DNA of 64,000 nt from Mesodorylaimus sp. YZB2_4 (taxonomy: Eukaryota > Nematoda > Enoplea > Dorylaimida > Dorylaimidae), in contig JASANH010001195.1 in NCBI GenBank assembly GCA_030248295.1, positions 62,001-126,000 on the forward strand. The letters run 5' to 3'. The notes beneath the pieces were generated by a model that was not told where the DNA came from, ran no database searches, and was given only the letters and a program-made list of their open reading frames with translations. A program made the translations under genes and the position numbers. Positions 51,552-62,868 of the stretch are shown one piece after another; position 1 is the stretch's first letter, and every line of letters begins with the position of its first letter.

Positions 51552-53068
51552 TTTCGCATTTACTAGAATCGATTTAAATAATCACAAAAATATGGCCTCG
51601 ATAATAATCCCGATTAAGTATAGTGAAATAATACTAGACCCGATAAAGCTTAAACCGTAAATCCGAGCGATATTCATGAGGACTACAGTATCCCGTCCCG
51701 TCCTCAGACCAATTGAGCAGACCCGCACCTTTGGAATGACCTTAGACAGTGCATACCATTCACCACTAGCTTATCAGTGATGTGTCGGACATTTAGTAGA
51801 ATCGGCCAGTGATCGATAAATCGTGTTATTCTAGAGTGTACGAAATCAAATTGATCCAGCAGATATGATAAGGTCTGTCGAGTGCCGGGTGTGAAATGGA
51901 GTTGCCGAGGGTTGACGGGGGCGAAAAATGTATTAAGCCGGTTAAAGCGAACTCCTATCCATCTCTGACGAGACTCTGGCACATTCCACGGACTGTATGG
52001 CCTGAGTGCTAGCAGGCGACCAGGTGCGCGTGTATAATTTCACTAAACGCCATCGATTCGGTTGGGACAAGCTTGCGGCGTTGCCTTGACGACCGAAAGG
52101 ATAGCTTACGCGGACAGTACGTATGGAATAGCGCGTGTTTTCTTTTCTTCCACCTACTCTATTCTTCGTTTTCGCAAAGATAGGCCCCTGTTCTGAGGCA
52201 GCGGGTCGTTAAAAAAAGGAAAGAGACTGTGTATGCGCGCGCGAAACAAGCTCCTCTCTGCGAGCTCGGATAGAAGGACGATGAGCTTGTTATGCTACCG
52301 AATATGGATGGGTAAGACTATACTCGGCTAGTTTTAAAACGATAGGCAAGCACCCGCGGCCATTATCGAACTCTCCTAAATGGACTGGTGATGATGCTGA
52401 TGGAGTCGTTTCCGTTTCCACTAATGTCCACTGATGTACTAATAACCTTTCACTAGACCCATTTCCTGCCCCTCGTCCCTACCCTTCCCACTTTCCAACT
52501 GCCCACACCAAATCCGGAATTCGATGATTCTGCAGTGTTGAGTGGCAAACGTGCCTTCGGACAAGAATGAATCGAGGAGAAAGGAAAGACGGCAGTTGGA
52601 GGGTGAATGGAGTAATGCAAGACCCTTGTTCGTATCTGCCTGCACGACATTAGGCTGTCAGTCTAGTTTGATGTTTTATACCACTTTCATTCATGCCAAG
52701 CATCTTATAGCACTTGATGAAAGAAATAATTATGGAGGCACTAAAAATGACAGGAGTGAAAATAGGCACTGAAACCAAGATTTACTGAAACCTGATGTCG
52801 AAGTGCCTTCGGCTAGTTCTAGAAAACACAGCTTTGCTTTTACCTTTGCAGACCTAATGCATATTAGATTCGCTGTGCTGGCTTGGCTTGGATTTTGCTG
52901 ACCTAATACACATGCGATTTGCTGCGCTACTGTATGTGCTGCGCCAACATCTCGATACATACAGTACTGTACATACATGACTGTAGTAACACTGTGTTGT
53001 GTTGAGCAATATATAATCAGACACAATTTTGAACCAGCGCTCATACGATTACTGTCCCAGCCAGTGTA

Positions 53069-53108
53069 CAGTCGACTCCACTTGCATTCAACTGCACTCC
53101 GGATAAGG
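53069..53108 (+). repeat. Solo pogo-like transposon terminus
   Basis: CAGTCGACTCCACTTGCATT, preceded by TA, closely matches the terminal inverted repeats of the element at 38736-39483. No partner end was seen nearby. Confidence 0.6.
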
Positions 53109-53246
53109 GCAACAACTTTTAGGCCGCGACCATCATTTAAGTGTGTTTAATCGCAGTTTGAGCAAGAGTTTCTTCATATTGCCGCGAAATTTGTGGTCTG
53201 TGACAGCTTTTTCTTTCTAATATGCTGTATATTATATGATATGAGC

Positions 53247-53379
53247 AGAAAATTCATGAAATGAAAGTGGGAAAGGTAGTACATGTGGTTTGATGCGCCT
53301 TCAGAGCAGGCCAGTCCAGGCTGACAAAAGGTGATCAAGAAAGATCCTGCCTGGCTCTGGCTGGTCACATGTACTCGCG
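53247..53379. repeat. Inverted duplication, left arm
   Basis: About 130 bases that reappear in opposite orientation at 54347-54479 with only a handful of mismatches (for example ATGTGGTTTGATGCGCCTTC against its complement). Both arms read the same peptide in one frame, which follows from sequence identity and is not proof of coding. Confidence 0.85.
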
Positions 53380-54346
53380 GTTTGAGGGTTGACAAGTAGA
53401 CCATACAGTAACAACTAGCCTCATTTATGTCACCTGCTTAGGGAAGGTGGCTGCTAGAAGGCTCACATCTGCAGCTCTTGCATAGTGGATATTTCAGGGA
53501 CTGTGTTGTGAAAAATGTAATTTTACTTGCAGGACAGGTCTCTCTTTCAATCGCGCAATCTCCTACTCAGGCTGGGATTCTGATGAATTTGCAGCTTCGT
53601 AAGACCCTCTAGCAGCAATGGGGCACAACGAAATTCAGACACTAGGATGTTTTGCGTGCCTGGCGCTTTTGGCCCACTGCATGGAATTTATAAGTGCTTA
53701 TAAATATTACTTTAAAGTGAAGATGAATTTGGTGACTCATCCAAAGGACGGAATTTGGGTCTGGGGAGGAATTCGGTGAGCACTGGTGTTCTCCTGCTGC
53801 GGATGTTCTCCACATATCCACAGATTATCCAGCAGTTAGCCGAAGCAGAATAGGGCAAGGAGCCTAGGTAACACATGCTCGGAATGTTGAACACACAAGT
53901 GTATAGTGGCAGATAATATTTCAGTTTACATGCAGGAAGACTTTTTTTCTCTCGTTCAGTCCCTGTTGGGGCATATTCTAAAAACAGTGTTCAGAGTTTA
54001 GCACGTTGTCGTGAGTCAGTGAGTCGTGAGATTCTGTCGTCTGCCAGATTGCCTGAGAACTGGGATATGCAACTTCAGGCAGGGATATTGTAATGACAAC
54101 TATTTAAAGCCGAGTAAATTGAATACTTTTTTTATAACTGCTCATGAGATTTGGCTCTTTCTTATGATTTATACATGAGGAAATGATCTACTTCTTGCGT
54201 GCATACGCGTGGACCTGTCGATGTGTCCACGCGCCTTCGCTGACCCTGCTTTTGGATCGCAAGCGCGTTGTCTTTCTGTTGCTTCGTGTCGGTGGGGAGT
54301 CGATAGGACAGGATAATCTTCTTTTACTGATCTATATTACCTGGTA

Positions 54347-54479
54347 CCGAGTACATGTGACCAGCCAGAGCCAGGCAGGATCTTTCTTGATCACCTTCTG
54401 TCAGCCTGGACTGGCCTGCTCCGGAGGCGCATCAAACCACATGTACTACCTTTCCCAGTATCATTTCATGAATTTTTTC
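54347..54479. repeat. Inverted duplication, right arm
   Basis: Reverse-complement partner of 53247-53379. The 967 bases between the arms show no open frame of note. Confidence 0.85.
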
Positions 54480-56064
54480 CTTATTTCACTCTTTTTTCAG
54501 TCCTGACTCTTCTCCACCCACCTAATATTCCCCCTCGAGGACTGGCCGCGTTCGAGCACGTGCAATCGTGAGTGCAAGTAGAACCATTCGCTTCTACGTA
54601 TGCGCAAGAGATTAAAAGCAGTGGCCATTGTTTTGTCGCTCGACAACCATGACGAGTCTTCCACTAAATCTCTCTCTCTGGCTTAGCTAAGGTTGGGCAC
54701 TCGGTTGCACGTGTCTTATCGTTAGTACAAGTATTTATGGGAAGTACAACCTTTCCTTCAGACTAGACGTTACACTGTAGACTGAGTTCAGCACACATAA
54801 GGTCAGTTCTGTATGTCATGAGGATCCCTTTTATTTTAGTCTCATTGACTTCCAACATGTTGGGCCGGTAAATCATTTCTTGTAAAATGTGTCCCTTCAC
54901 CCTCGAGTGCGCATAAGCGTTTTGTATGAAAAAACATGAACATGAACATGATGTGCCCAAGTTAAATTTGATGGTGAGTGACAAGCAGTATTCAAATGAC
55001 CAAATTTTATAGAAAATGTTGCAGCATTATCTCTAGTAAATTTTTTCACGCTGCCATTCACGGCATAACATTTTAACCTCGTTTTCAGTGCATGCTCTAT
55101 CCTCAATTAAAACCTGCATTTTCGCCGTTTAATTGCCAAGTTCTTTAATAACAATTCGAAGGAAGAGCGCTTTTTTAAAACATATCGCTCTTTTTTAAGA
55201 CATGACAACTTCGGTCAAAAATTTTTTAGCTTGATTTTTATCTTCTCATTAAAATGTTGTTCGATGCTACATCGTAGTCTTGTGAGTCTCAGGCTTTTGC
55301 TTCTTTTACATGATTTCCATGTACAGGATTTTAGACTCACTCCCCCTTGTACCTTCTGTATATTGTGTTTATCGAAGCTAATGCAGCGACCCCGTTTTGC
55401 GCCTAACTCGCAAAAGTATGAGGGAAAGATGCGAGATTTCGCAAACCGGTCCCTCTAAGGTCCGCTGTTATTGTCAGTCACTCTTCATATTACGCCTTTT
55501 CTGTATAAACACCATATTTAAAGTCAGCTCTTTAATTTGAATTTCGCGCCTTTTTCAAAGTTTTCTATAGTATCGTTTTTTTCCAGGTATAACTGTCATC
55601 GTCATTCTTGTGCAGAGACAGCTTTCAAAATGTGCAGGGGCTCATCTCAGATATAATGGTGATTCGTGGCAATTTCCATCTGGTGAATAATCGATTGACG
55701 TTTAGCGGCCCTTCCAGTGACCAGATGACAGTTCTGTTTGGCTACTAGAGCTTTACAAGAACCTGGCTCTTTTATTAGCATCTATTATTACGTGACCCAC
55801 ACCTGCTTCACGGATAACCTAATGGATGACCAGTAGTCGAGTGCTCTAAAACGCATGTAAAAAAGCAGTGGGAGGTGATGTCTGTTGGAGAAAGATTGCG
55901 TTTCAAATTTGTCCACCATTTCCGCTCAGAAAATCCCTTTCGATTAGAAAGGAAAGGCCTGAAAGGGGTCGAAAACCGCTTATCTTCTAACTTCTTCCAG
56001 CAATTCAAAAAGCTCTGTGGCGCAGAGGATTTTCGACGCACACTTTCCAGGCGCGCAGCCAGCG

Positions 56065-56077
56065 GGGGGGGGGGGGG
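56065..56077. repeat. Poly-G run
   Basis: About 13 guanines in intergenic DNA. Confidence 0.85.
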
Positions 56078-57124
56078 CAGGGGGCCATGGCCCGGGGCTA
56101 AAAGTCCAGACATAATCAAAAAATGGAGCATAATTGTAGAGCACTTATTGTGAGTATAGGCCAAGGCATAGAAAGGCAGTGGCAACACAACACGAAGGGT
56201 ACCAAGGGATATATCTCAGGCTTGAAAACGTGTCTTGTAAAAACGATTTTTTAAAAATTTCGCCTCCGGCGGGGAGGGCCCTCCCCGCACCCGTCCCCCT
56301 TAGCCCGCCTGGCGCTTCCAAACAAACCGATTCCAGCTATGGTAAAATATCTTTCTTGGCTCACCCTAACGAGCCAACCCAGGTTGCGCGCCTGGTATCT
56401 GCAATCGGGCTGCAGTGCGGGAAAGTTTGAACCCAACCACGCGCAGTTTTTTGACTTCTGGAGTAATTCTCATCGTGTTCACCAACCATAAGTACTATAA
56501 ATCGATTACTCACATATTTTATCTATCTTTTTCTTCTAATAATTTTAAAAATCACAAGGTCTGCTTCCCATGCTGGGCTCCTCGTCGTGAAGACATGAAG
56601 ACGCGCAGTCCATATTCGTGCATATAGTTTGAAACAAGACAAAGTTCAACCATAATTGAATGGAAAATATATAAAAACCACATAAATATAAAAGAAAGTG
56701 GAAATGCCCCGTGTGAGACTGTTTTCTGACTTTCGGCATTGTTCAGATGAGCGCTTACAGTAACCCCTGCCCGCACCTTCTCTGGTCATCGTTTGAATCT
56801 TACGCCATTTGTGATAAGTGGCTAAAAACGACCCTACCTGAGGTAATTTCTGGCACCCGAAATGCCCCGGCGCATTCCTTTAACGTGCCTACTGTTTGCA
56901 CGAACCCACTTCAGACTAGCGATAGCATTTGCTAACCTGCTGTTTACCGACAAGCAAATAAACCGATTCATTAAATGGACTGAAAAATCAGAGTGGCTTA
57001 CTGCCGCAACAACAGGTCTCAATTTTTAAAATAAGCAAGACGAGATGAATATAAACCCTAGATATCACTGAGATGCAACACCTAGTTCAGTTACAGAGCA
57101 AAAATTGAATCCAGTCGGAACAAG

Positions 57125-58196
57125 ATGCAATCAATTATCGTGGTGATGTGGGTGTTGCACTTTTGCCATGGAGATGGCACGATTTTAGATGTTTTGTCAA
57201 GTGCATCACAGAAGAGTAAGTTCAGTGATTGGGGTCGTAAACTTGTCAGCCCGCGCCGATTTTGTTAATAAAATCATCAAAATTGCAGAGTTTCGATGGT
57301 GTGTTTCATATTTAAATTTCCTTCCTAAAATAGTTTGTTTCTCGAATAATTTTTCTTTGAAATTTGTACCTATTTGAAATGATAATTTCTCCTATCATTT
57401 GAGTATTTGCTATATAGCATAATCATCCACGGCCTATTTCCTGCCCCTTATCTGCTAAGCAAACTTACACAGGTCGGGGGCACAGACTGCCCGAACAGAA
57501 TCCAGTCACTCTTTTGCCATGACTCACGAGTGAATGTCACTTGAACGCGTAAGCGACCCAAAGCCCCGACCTGGGTACCAATTAGCCCTCGCGCTGTAGC
57601 ACTAGACCGCGCGGCGCAGGACGAATAACGAGAAACATGTTTTTTAGAAATTCACAAGACCTTCGTCCAATATTTTAACATTCACAGTCCTGGATTGGAT
57701 AAAAAACTATTCGTCATAACCACACCAGCCGACCAATGCCAAGTGATCATCACAGCCGATGTTCCCCCACTGACTCAAGACCAAATAACCGTCACCAATG
57801 CCCAAGCAACCGTCTACACTGTCCAGGCTGGTCCTAATCGCGGCATCAAGTTGGAAGCCGACTGCGACATCAATGTGTACGGACTGAGTCAAAGAGTGGA
57901 GTTGTCCGCTGATGGCTGGTTGGCATTGCCACTAGAAGCAGTGGGACGCGAATATGTAGTCCTCGGCTCGCAACCGTTCCTGTCCCACCCCGATTATCCG
58001 ACCCAGTTGTCCGTGGTCGCAATTAGCCAGTTCAAGCACTTCCGATTACGAGGCGTTCAGATATCAGTTCGATTGCACTGGAGCAAAGGGAGGAGCCACG
58101 CAGTTTGTGCTCGAGCACGAAGATAATGAAAAGTTTGGTGTGTTCTTGTACGGATTCGGTTTCAAGGTGTCTGATGCACTGCCTGCTGGCGTGTGA
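57125..58196 (+). pseudogene. IgGFc-binding-domain secreted protein, truncated and probably frame-broken
   Basis: Exon 1 (57125-57215) encodes a signal peptide (MQSIIVVMWVLHFCHGDG) and donates in phase to an acceptor at 57647. Exon 2 opens with an N-terminal piece of the IgGFc-binding domain: LDKKLFVITTPADQCQVIIT, then TVYTVQAG, INVYGLSQRVELSADGWLAL and YVVLGSQPF. In this frame the protein ends uninformatively at 58126. The expected C-terminal part of the domain (ATQFVLEHEDNEKFGVFLYG, ending in a stop at 58194-58196) lies in another frame, with roughly the middle of the domain missing between them. The family occurs in secreted, mucus-associated proteins. I read this as a gene with an internal deletion and frameshift, but a sequencing error or an unseen short intron could give a working short protein. 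Confidence 0.6.
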
Positions 58197-58536
58197 GAGC
58201 GGTGAAAGTTTGAAGAGTTAGGAAGTAAAGTAGAGATGAGGACAAAACAGTCTTGTCGCACTCCTATCAGCATCATGAACTTCTCAAAAAAACGCGAGGC
58301 GCGCCTGTGCCAATTAAATGGTTCTCAGAAAATCCATTGGCGACGGTTTATCGCCATGGTCAGTTCAACGTCCGTATAAAACTTGTTTACGGTATACCAG
58401 GTATAGATATGATACAGAAGGCTAGAAGGAATGGTACATCACGCTAGAAAATGTAATTATGCGCTGATCCTCGCAAATCGGCCATCGATCGGTTTCACCC
58501 TATCTGCCCGCACTTGCAATGTGATCCGCAGTCGCC

Positions 58537-58887
58537 ATGCATTTTATTACCATTAGTTGGTGGTGGCGGGTGGCCATTACTGCATTGCTAGGTCAGCAAA
58601 TCATTGCGGTTGCCCAGCTTTTCAGGAATTCAGAAACTTCCAAATCGATGACAAACAATGTCCAATCAGTTCAGAGAATTCACGATGCCGCCAACTGTCA
58701 ATCGCATTATCCGTCAGCAGCGGTTTCATACCAATCGCAATTCGAGTGTGCGAAGTACGTAGTTGGCGACGCCGACTTCAATCGAGTGGTTTTCAAAATC
58801 GGTGCAGCACTGACAGCACGCTTTGCAAACCAGGACTACATAGACGATCACGATGCCGCAATCATCCACGCCCATCATTCGATTTAG
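58537..58887 (+). CDS. Unidentified small open frame with a hydrophobic start
   Basis: A 116-codon frame beginning MHFITISWWWRVAITALLGQ, a possible signal peptide, then polar sequence with two cysteines and no motif I know. No splice partners were found and the opposite strand is also open, so chance is likely. Confidence 0.15.
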   Translation: MHFITISWWWRVAITALLGQQIIAVAQLFRNSETSKSMTNNVQSVQRIHDAANCQSHYPSAAVSYQSQFECAKYVVGDADFNRVVFKIGAALTARFANQDYIDDHDAAIIHAHHSI

Positions 58888-59484
58888 AACTGCCATGATG
58901 TCGCTGTTGATGGGAACAAGGACTGATAAGTAGATATAAGTATAACTTGCAAGAACAAGTAGATAACAGCTGACTGGTGGCCGATTTGCGGAATTTAGCG
59001 CAATTACATGCAACTCCTTCCGGCAACGTGTACTATTCTTTCTGCCATTCACAGTGTCTTGCAAGCTGCAGATGGGTGATGTATTGTGGGCAATGAATTG
59101 TCCGGATACCATTTGATTGGTCAACTATGGTACAAGTAATCTGCAGTACTGCACTGCACAGTACACTGCAGTCGCTCCTTTTTTCAAAAACTTTTTGTTG
59201 ACCGAAGCCCGTTAAAGCCGGCCAGCAGCCAAACCTTTAGCTGGCTGTGCGGAAACCAGCACACACAGCAGCGTGTCTCCATTAGAACCATCTGCACGCA
59301 AGGGATCCTGGACAAGACACCTACTGCCTTGGACGATGGACTCTGAACCCTGTCGGTGTTCGACATCTGAGACTGTCTCTTTGTTTGGCTTCCGTCTCTC
59401 CGCGCGGAGCACCTCGGCGGTCCCAGGTGCGTCATCCAAGGCCAAAGGTCAGCGAGGGTTCATGGTTCGCAAACCGACCTCCAT

Positions 59485-59575
59485 CACCGGGGATCGAACC
59501 TGGGACGAGTCCAGCCTCTCGCTCCCAAGCAGCACGGGAAGACGAATGCTGAACCGCTGCACCACCGCGGCCGCC
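59485..59575 (-). repeat. tRNA-derived SINE head with intact A and B boxes
   Basis: On the minus strand TGGTGCAGCGGTTCAGCATT (A box, 59545-59564) is followed after about 50 bases by GGTTCGATCC (B box, 59491-59500), a near-perfect polymerase III internal promoter. The arms do not fold into a clean tRNA, and the downstream sequence to about 59200 would be the SINE body. Confidence 0.6.
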
Positions 59576-59787
59576 GCTGCAATCGCTTGTAATGCGCGCA
59601 TGTAGCCCTCGACAGTTATTGGAATTAATGCGCGCTACATACGTGTCTATTTACCAAAGAATGAAATGTGCAATCACATATATACTGCATGATTGGCCTG
59701 ATGGCACATGCTGGTGTGCAGGCACGGTCAGTGTTCGACTCTCGGCCAGGTTTCGAGGATTTCGTGCGACTTCACCCTCGAGTACCC

Positions 59788-59850
59788 AGGTCGTGGCCTA
59801 GCTGGTTAAGGCGTCTGCCTCTCACGCTGGACACGCACTTACGATTAGGG
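59788..59850 (+). repeat. tRNA-Ser/Leu-like SINE head
   Basis: GTCGTGGCCTAGCTGGTTAA GGCG resembles the A box and D arm of a Ser/Leu-type tRNA. The B box (GGTAAGACTC, 59846-59855) is degenerate. It is flanked on both sides by the CCTCGAGT word found at other repeat copies. Confidence 0.5.
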
Positions 59851-60029
59851 GGGAGGGTAAGACTCAAATATGCGTTCCTTCGCCCTCGAGTGCGCTGATA
59901 GTGCTTGGCTACGGGTGAAGTATGACATGACCATGATGACATGAGTGCACAGAAACGTTTGGTGATGTGGTGAGACATGAACACGACGAGAAGTGCTTGC
60001 CGCAGAAAAACTGAACATTGCCTCTTACC

Positions 60030-60133
60030 ATGCGATGCGTCAAATAAGCGTGCGATGCGACACTTTTGGGTCAACTGACAATGTAAAAAGGTGTCTAAAG
60101 CGTCGCATCGCAAGCTTATCTGACGCATCGCAT
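60030..60133. repeat. Foldback element with 37-bp arms
   Basis: The arm 60030-60066 (ATGCGATGCGTCAAATAAGC...) and the arm 60097-60133 are reverse complements with about three mismatches around a 30-base loop. The whole unit is about 100 bases, typical of a short foldback MITE. Confidence 0.8.
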
Positions 60134-62868
60134 TGAACTATACTCCCAGCTTTATAGTTATTTCGATCCACAATCAGGCAGACCGCATAGGACTCCACAT
60201 GCACGTATAAGCTCGCTACAACTGCAGCGTTCCCAGCAAGTCGGAGGGTCTGGTTTTCATAAGGTTTTCAGAAGATTCATACAATATTTTACCAAAAATT
60301 CATATTTTCGCAGGATTCGCTTGCCTAATCGTGACTAGGGAAGGGACAAACTATTTTGGTCAAACTACTGAATCCGCCTTCTGCAGCTGACCCCAAGAAA
60401 TTCCGGGCTGCTTATTTATGCCTGCAATCTGCGCGTGGGTATCGACCTGATCGCGAGATTTGCCACAGATGGCGATCAAAATTGGCTGGCCACCAGGAAA
60501 TTTTGAACAAGTGACCATGAGTTCACTGTTGGTCGCGCGTCATTGCTTAGCACCTTCTCGCGACTGTTTGTGACGGCGAAGAAAAAGTCCGCGATAGCAA
60601 TAGTAGCCACTTGTCAAATGTAACTGACTAATCATCAGAGGGAAATTCTGAAGTCTCAGTTTGTCAGAAGGGGCCTCACGCAGCTGTTTTCTCTTTTTCA
60701 GGGGCTCCAAGGCTCTTTCCCCCTAAAGTTAGAGTGCAGTACATTCATGAAGCACAGGCAACGTCTAGCCTATCCAGTCAGAAATCCTTGGGTTAAACTT
60801 GCCTCATCCGTTGTCTACTCATGACGAAAAAACCAAAACTTAGGAGATCATTCTTGGTTTTGAGAAAAATGCAAAAATTAACGGCGCGGGGTCGAATCTA
60901 TTGCTATGCATCCCGCACACTGGGCTGGATGTGCGCGGCGTACCCTACTCACCCCAGCCACCGAACCGTACCCTACGCACACCGACGACAGCGTAGGTGT
61001 TCTGGTACACAGAGAACACTTGCAAAATACTGTAGGCCCTGAGATATATGGGCCGCGAACACGTTTTAGTTCCAGTTCGGAGAAGTCGTGAAGAAGCTAA
61101 GCGACTATGAGCGACCAGCAGTGAATTCGTGATTGGCTTTCAGAAATTTGCCAGTGGCTAGTAAAATAAATGTTCATGTCGATGGACCAAACTCTGACAA
61201 ATTTTAATGAGATTTTCAGCATTTATCCAAACGGCAGGAGATTTCTTGAAAATTCATGGTGGGGTGTGAAATTCAGGACATTTTCATAACATTCATGAGT
61301 TTAATGAGCGCTGGGAACCCTGAACTGTCGAGGCCTGCAGTTTAGTCCCTCCTCGGGGCGCACAAGGCTCGGGCCGTGGGGTCCATACATCAGCCAAGGT
61401 ATATCTGCGTCGTCCGCCACATGGGATCTTGAGTATTTGAACTATGTTGTTTTGCTGATTACGAGCCTGTATGTGCTAAAAAAGACAACATCGTCAACCG
61501 CAAGTATGAGCAAGGGGGCCCCCTGTAGGGCTGGCCAGGTCATTGAACCCTTTGTCTCGAGCCCCCCTCAGGTCCAGCAGTAAGGAAGCAAATGCGATTA
61601 AATTGTACGTGGGCAGGACCAAGACCTGGTCTCCAAGCACAGGCAAATTGTCCAGCCAGCCTACAGTACTGCATGTAAACAGTCATACAACTCACTCATT
61701 CGACTCGACCCAAAGCTGACCTGTCTCACACGTAATCAGGTCAGGCTTAAGCGATCTGATTGGATCTCTACCCCCTCCCCCCTCTAACCCAGGCGACCTC
61801 GCCCATACTTGGGCCGTCCCAGCTGAACTCTCCATGGTCAGCTGATCGGCCGTGTCATACCCCGCACCAATAAAACATCACATGCCAGTGGGTGCTGAAT
61901 AAACAACGTCCGCCTGGCCATTACCAAATTCCGATTCACGCATCTTTCTGCAACAATGCCGCAGAACATTCCCAGCCAGCACCTGCAGCAAGTCCTGAGT
62001 ACATGCGGTAACGACGATCTAAGGTGGCAAGAGCACTGCAACCTACTGCATACTTACACAGTGGTTACACTACGAAGCCAGCAGGCAACCTCCACGGTCC
62101 ACAAGTACCAACAGCAAAATGCTGTTTTCTCACATTTACGACAAATTTCATCGCCGAAAACTCGCACAGTTTCACTCAGAGCAGGTTTCACAGAAGAGTC
62201 TGAATCCTGACTTCTCAACCACATTTTCATGATATACCTGCTGCAGCTCACAAGGAATTCATAACCTAACACTCACAGTATACTCGTACCTTCGGTCAAC
62301 TTCTATATACATCACCAAAAACACCACCTAGTTTTCAAAAAACCACAAACACTCAGGGAAAAAAGGGTCAACAAATCTATTATCGATCGCTGAACGCAAA
62401 AAACCAAGTTTGGGAACGTGATGAGAACAATTTTACACAAACAAAACGATGCACTGCGACACGTCCAATCTACTAGATGAGCCTGTATTTCCTACTGGAA
62501 ACAGTCTTGATCAAAAACTATGCCAAACCCAAGCCCTGTAACCAATAGAAACAAAAGTTCTGACGTCGGACAGCGATAAGTGCCCGCCTTATCAGTTCCC
62601 CCATTTCCAACAAAAAAACAAATTCTCACTCGCAGAATTGTCACTCAGGTAGTCCTAGGTGGTTCATCAAGAACCAAAGACAAGACTTTGAGAAAAGTCT
62701 TAAAAAACAAAGAGAAAAGTTCTGCGACCCGCACGCAATTCAGCGCGTTACTGTTTGTCACACAACAAAAATGGAATCGACTATTTTACAATACGAAAAT
62801 TCAATTATTTTGAATCGAATTTTCTAACATCCCACCAGATTCTCCTCATCCCACGCCCATCCATCCAT

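Larger units (their letters stand above)
51552..57124. other. Intergenic region between the EAG and IgGFc-like genes
   Basis: About 5.6 kb that should include the EAG promoter and 5' UTR. No gene recognised. It carries a lone pogo-like terminus at 53069, a 133-bp inverted pair (53247-53379 and 54347-54479), a dispersed CTCGAGTGCGC repeat at about 54885-54915 and a G run at 56065-56077. Confidence 0.5.
58197..62868. other. Repeat-bearing intergenic region
   Basis: No gene recognised with confidence. It contains an unassigned open frame (58537-58887), two tRNA-like SINE heads (59485-59575 and 59788-59850) and a foldback element (60030-60133). From 60134 to 62868 I see only unremarkable sequence. 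Confidence 0.5.

Noticed and set aside
58726-59124. Possible tetraspanin-like membrane protein on the minus strand
   Set aside because: There is a hydrophobic Cys-rich stretch, but no CCG motif, no further membrane segments in phase and no splice continuation.
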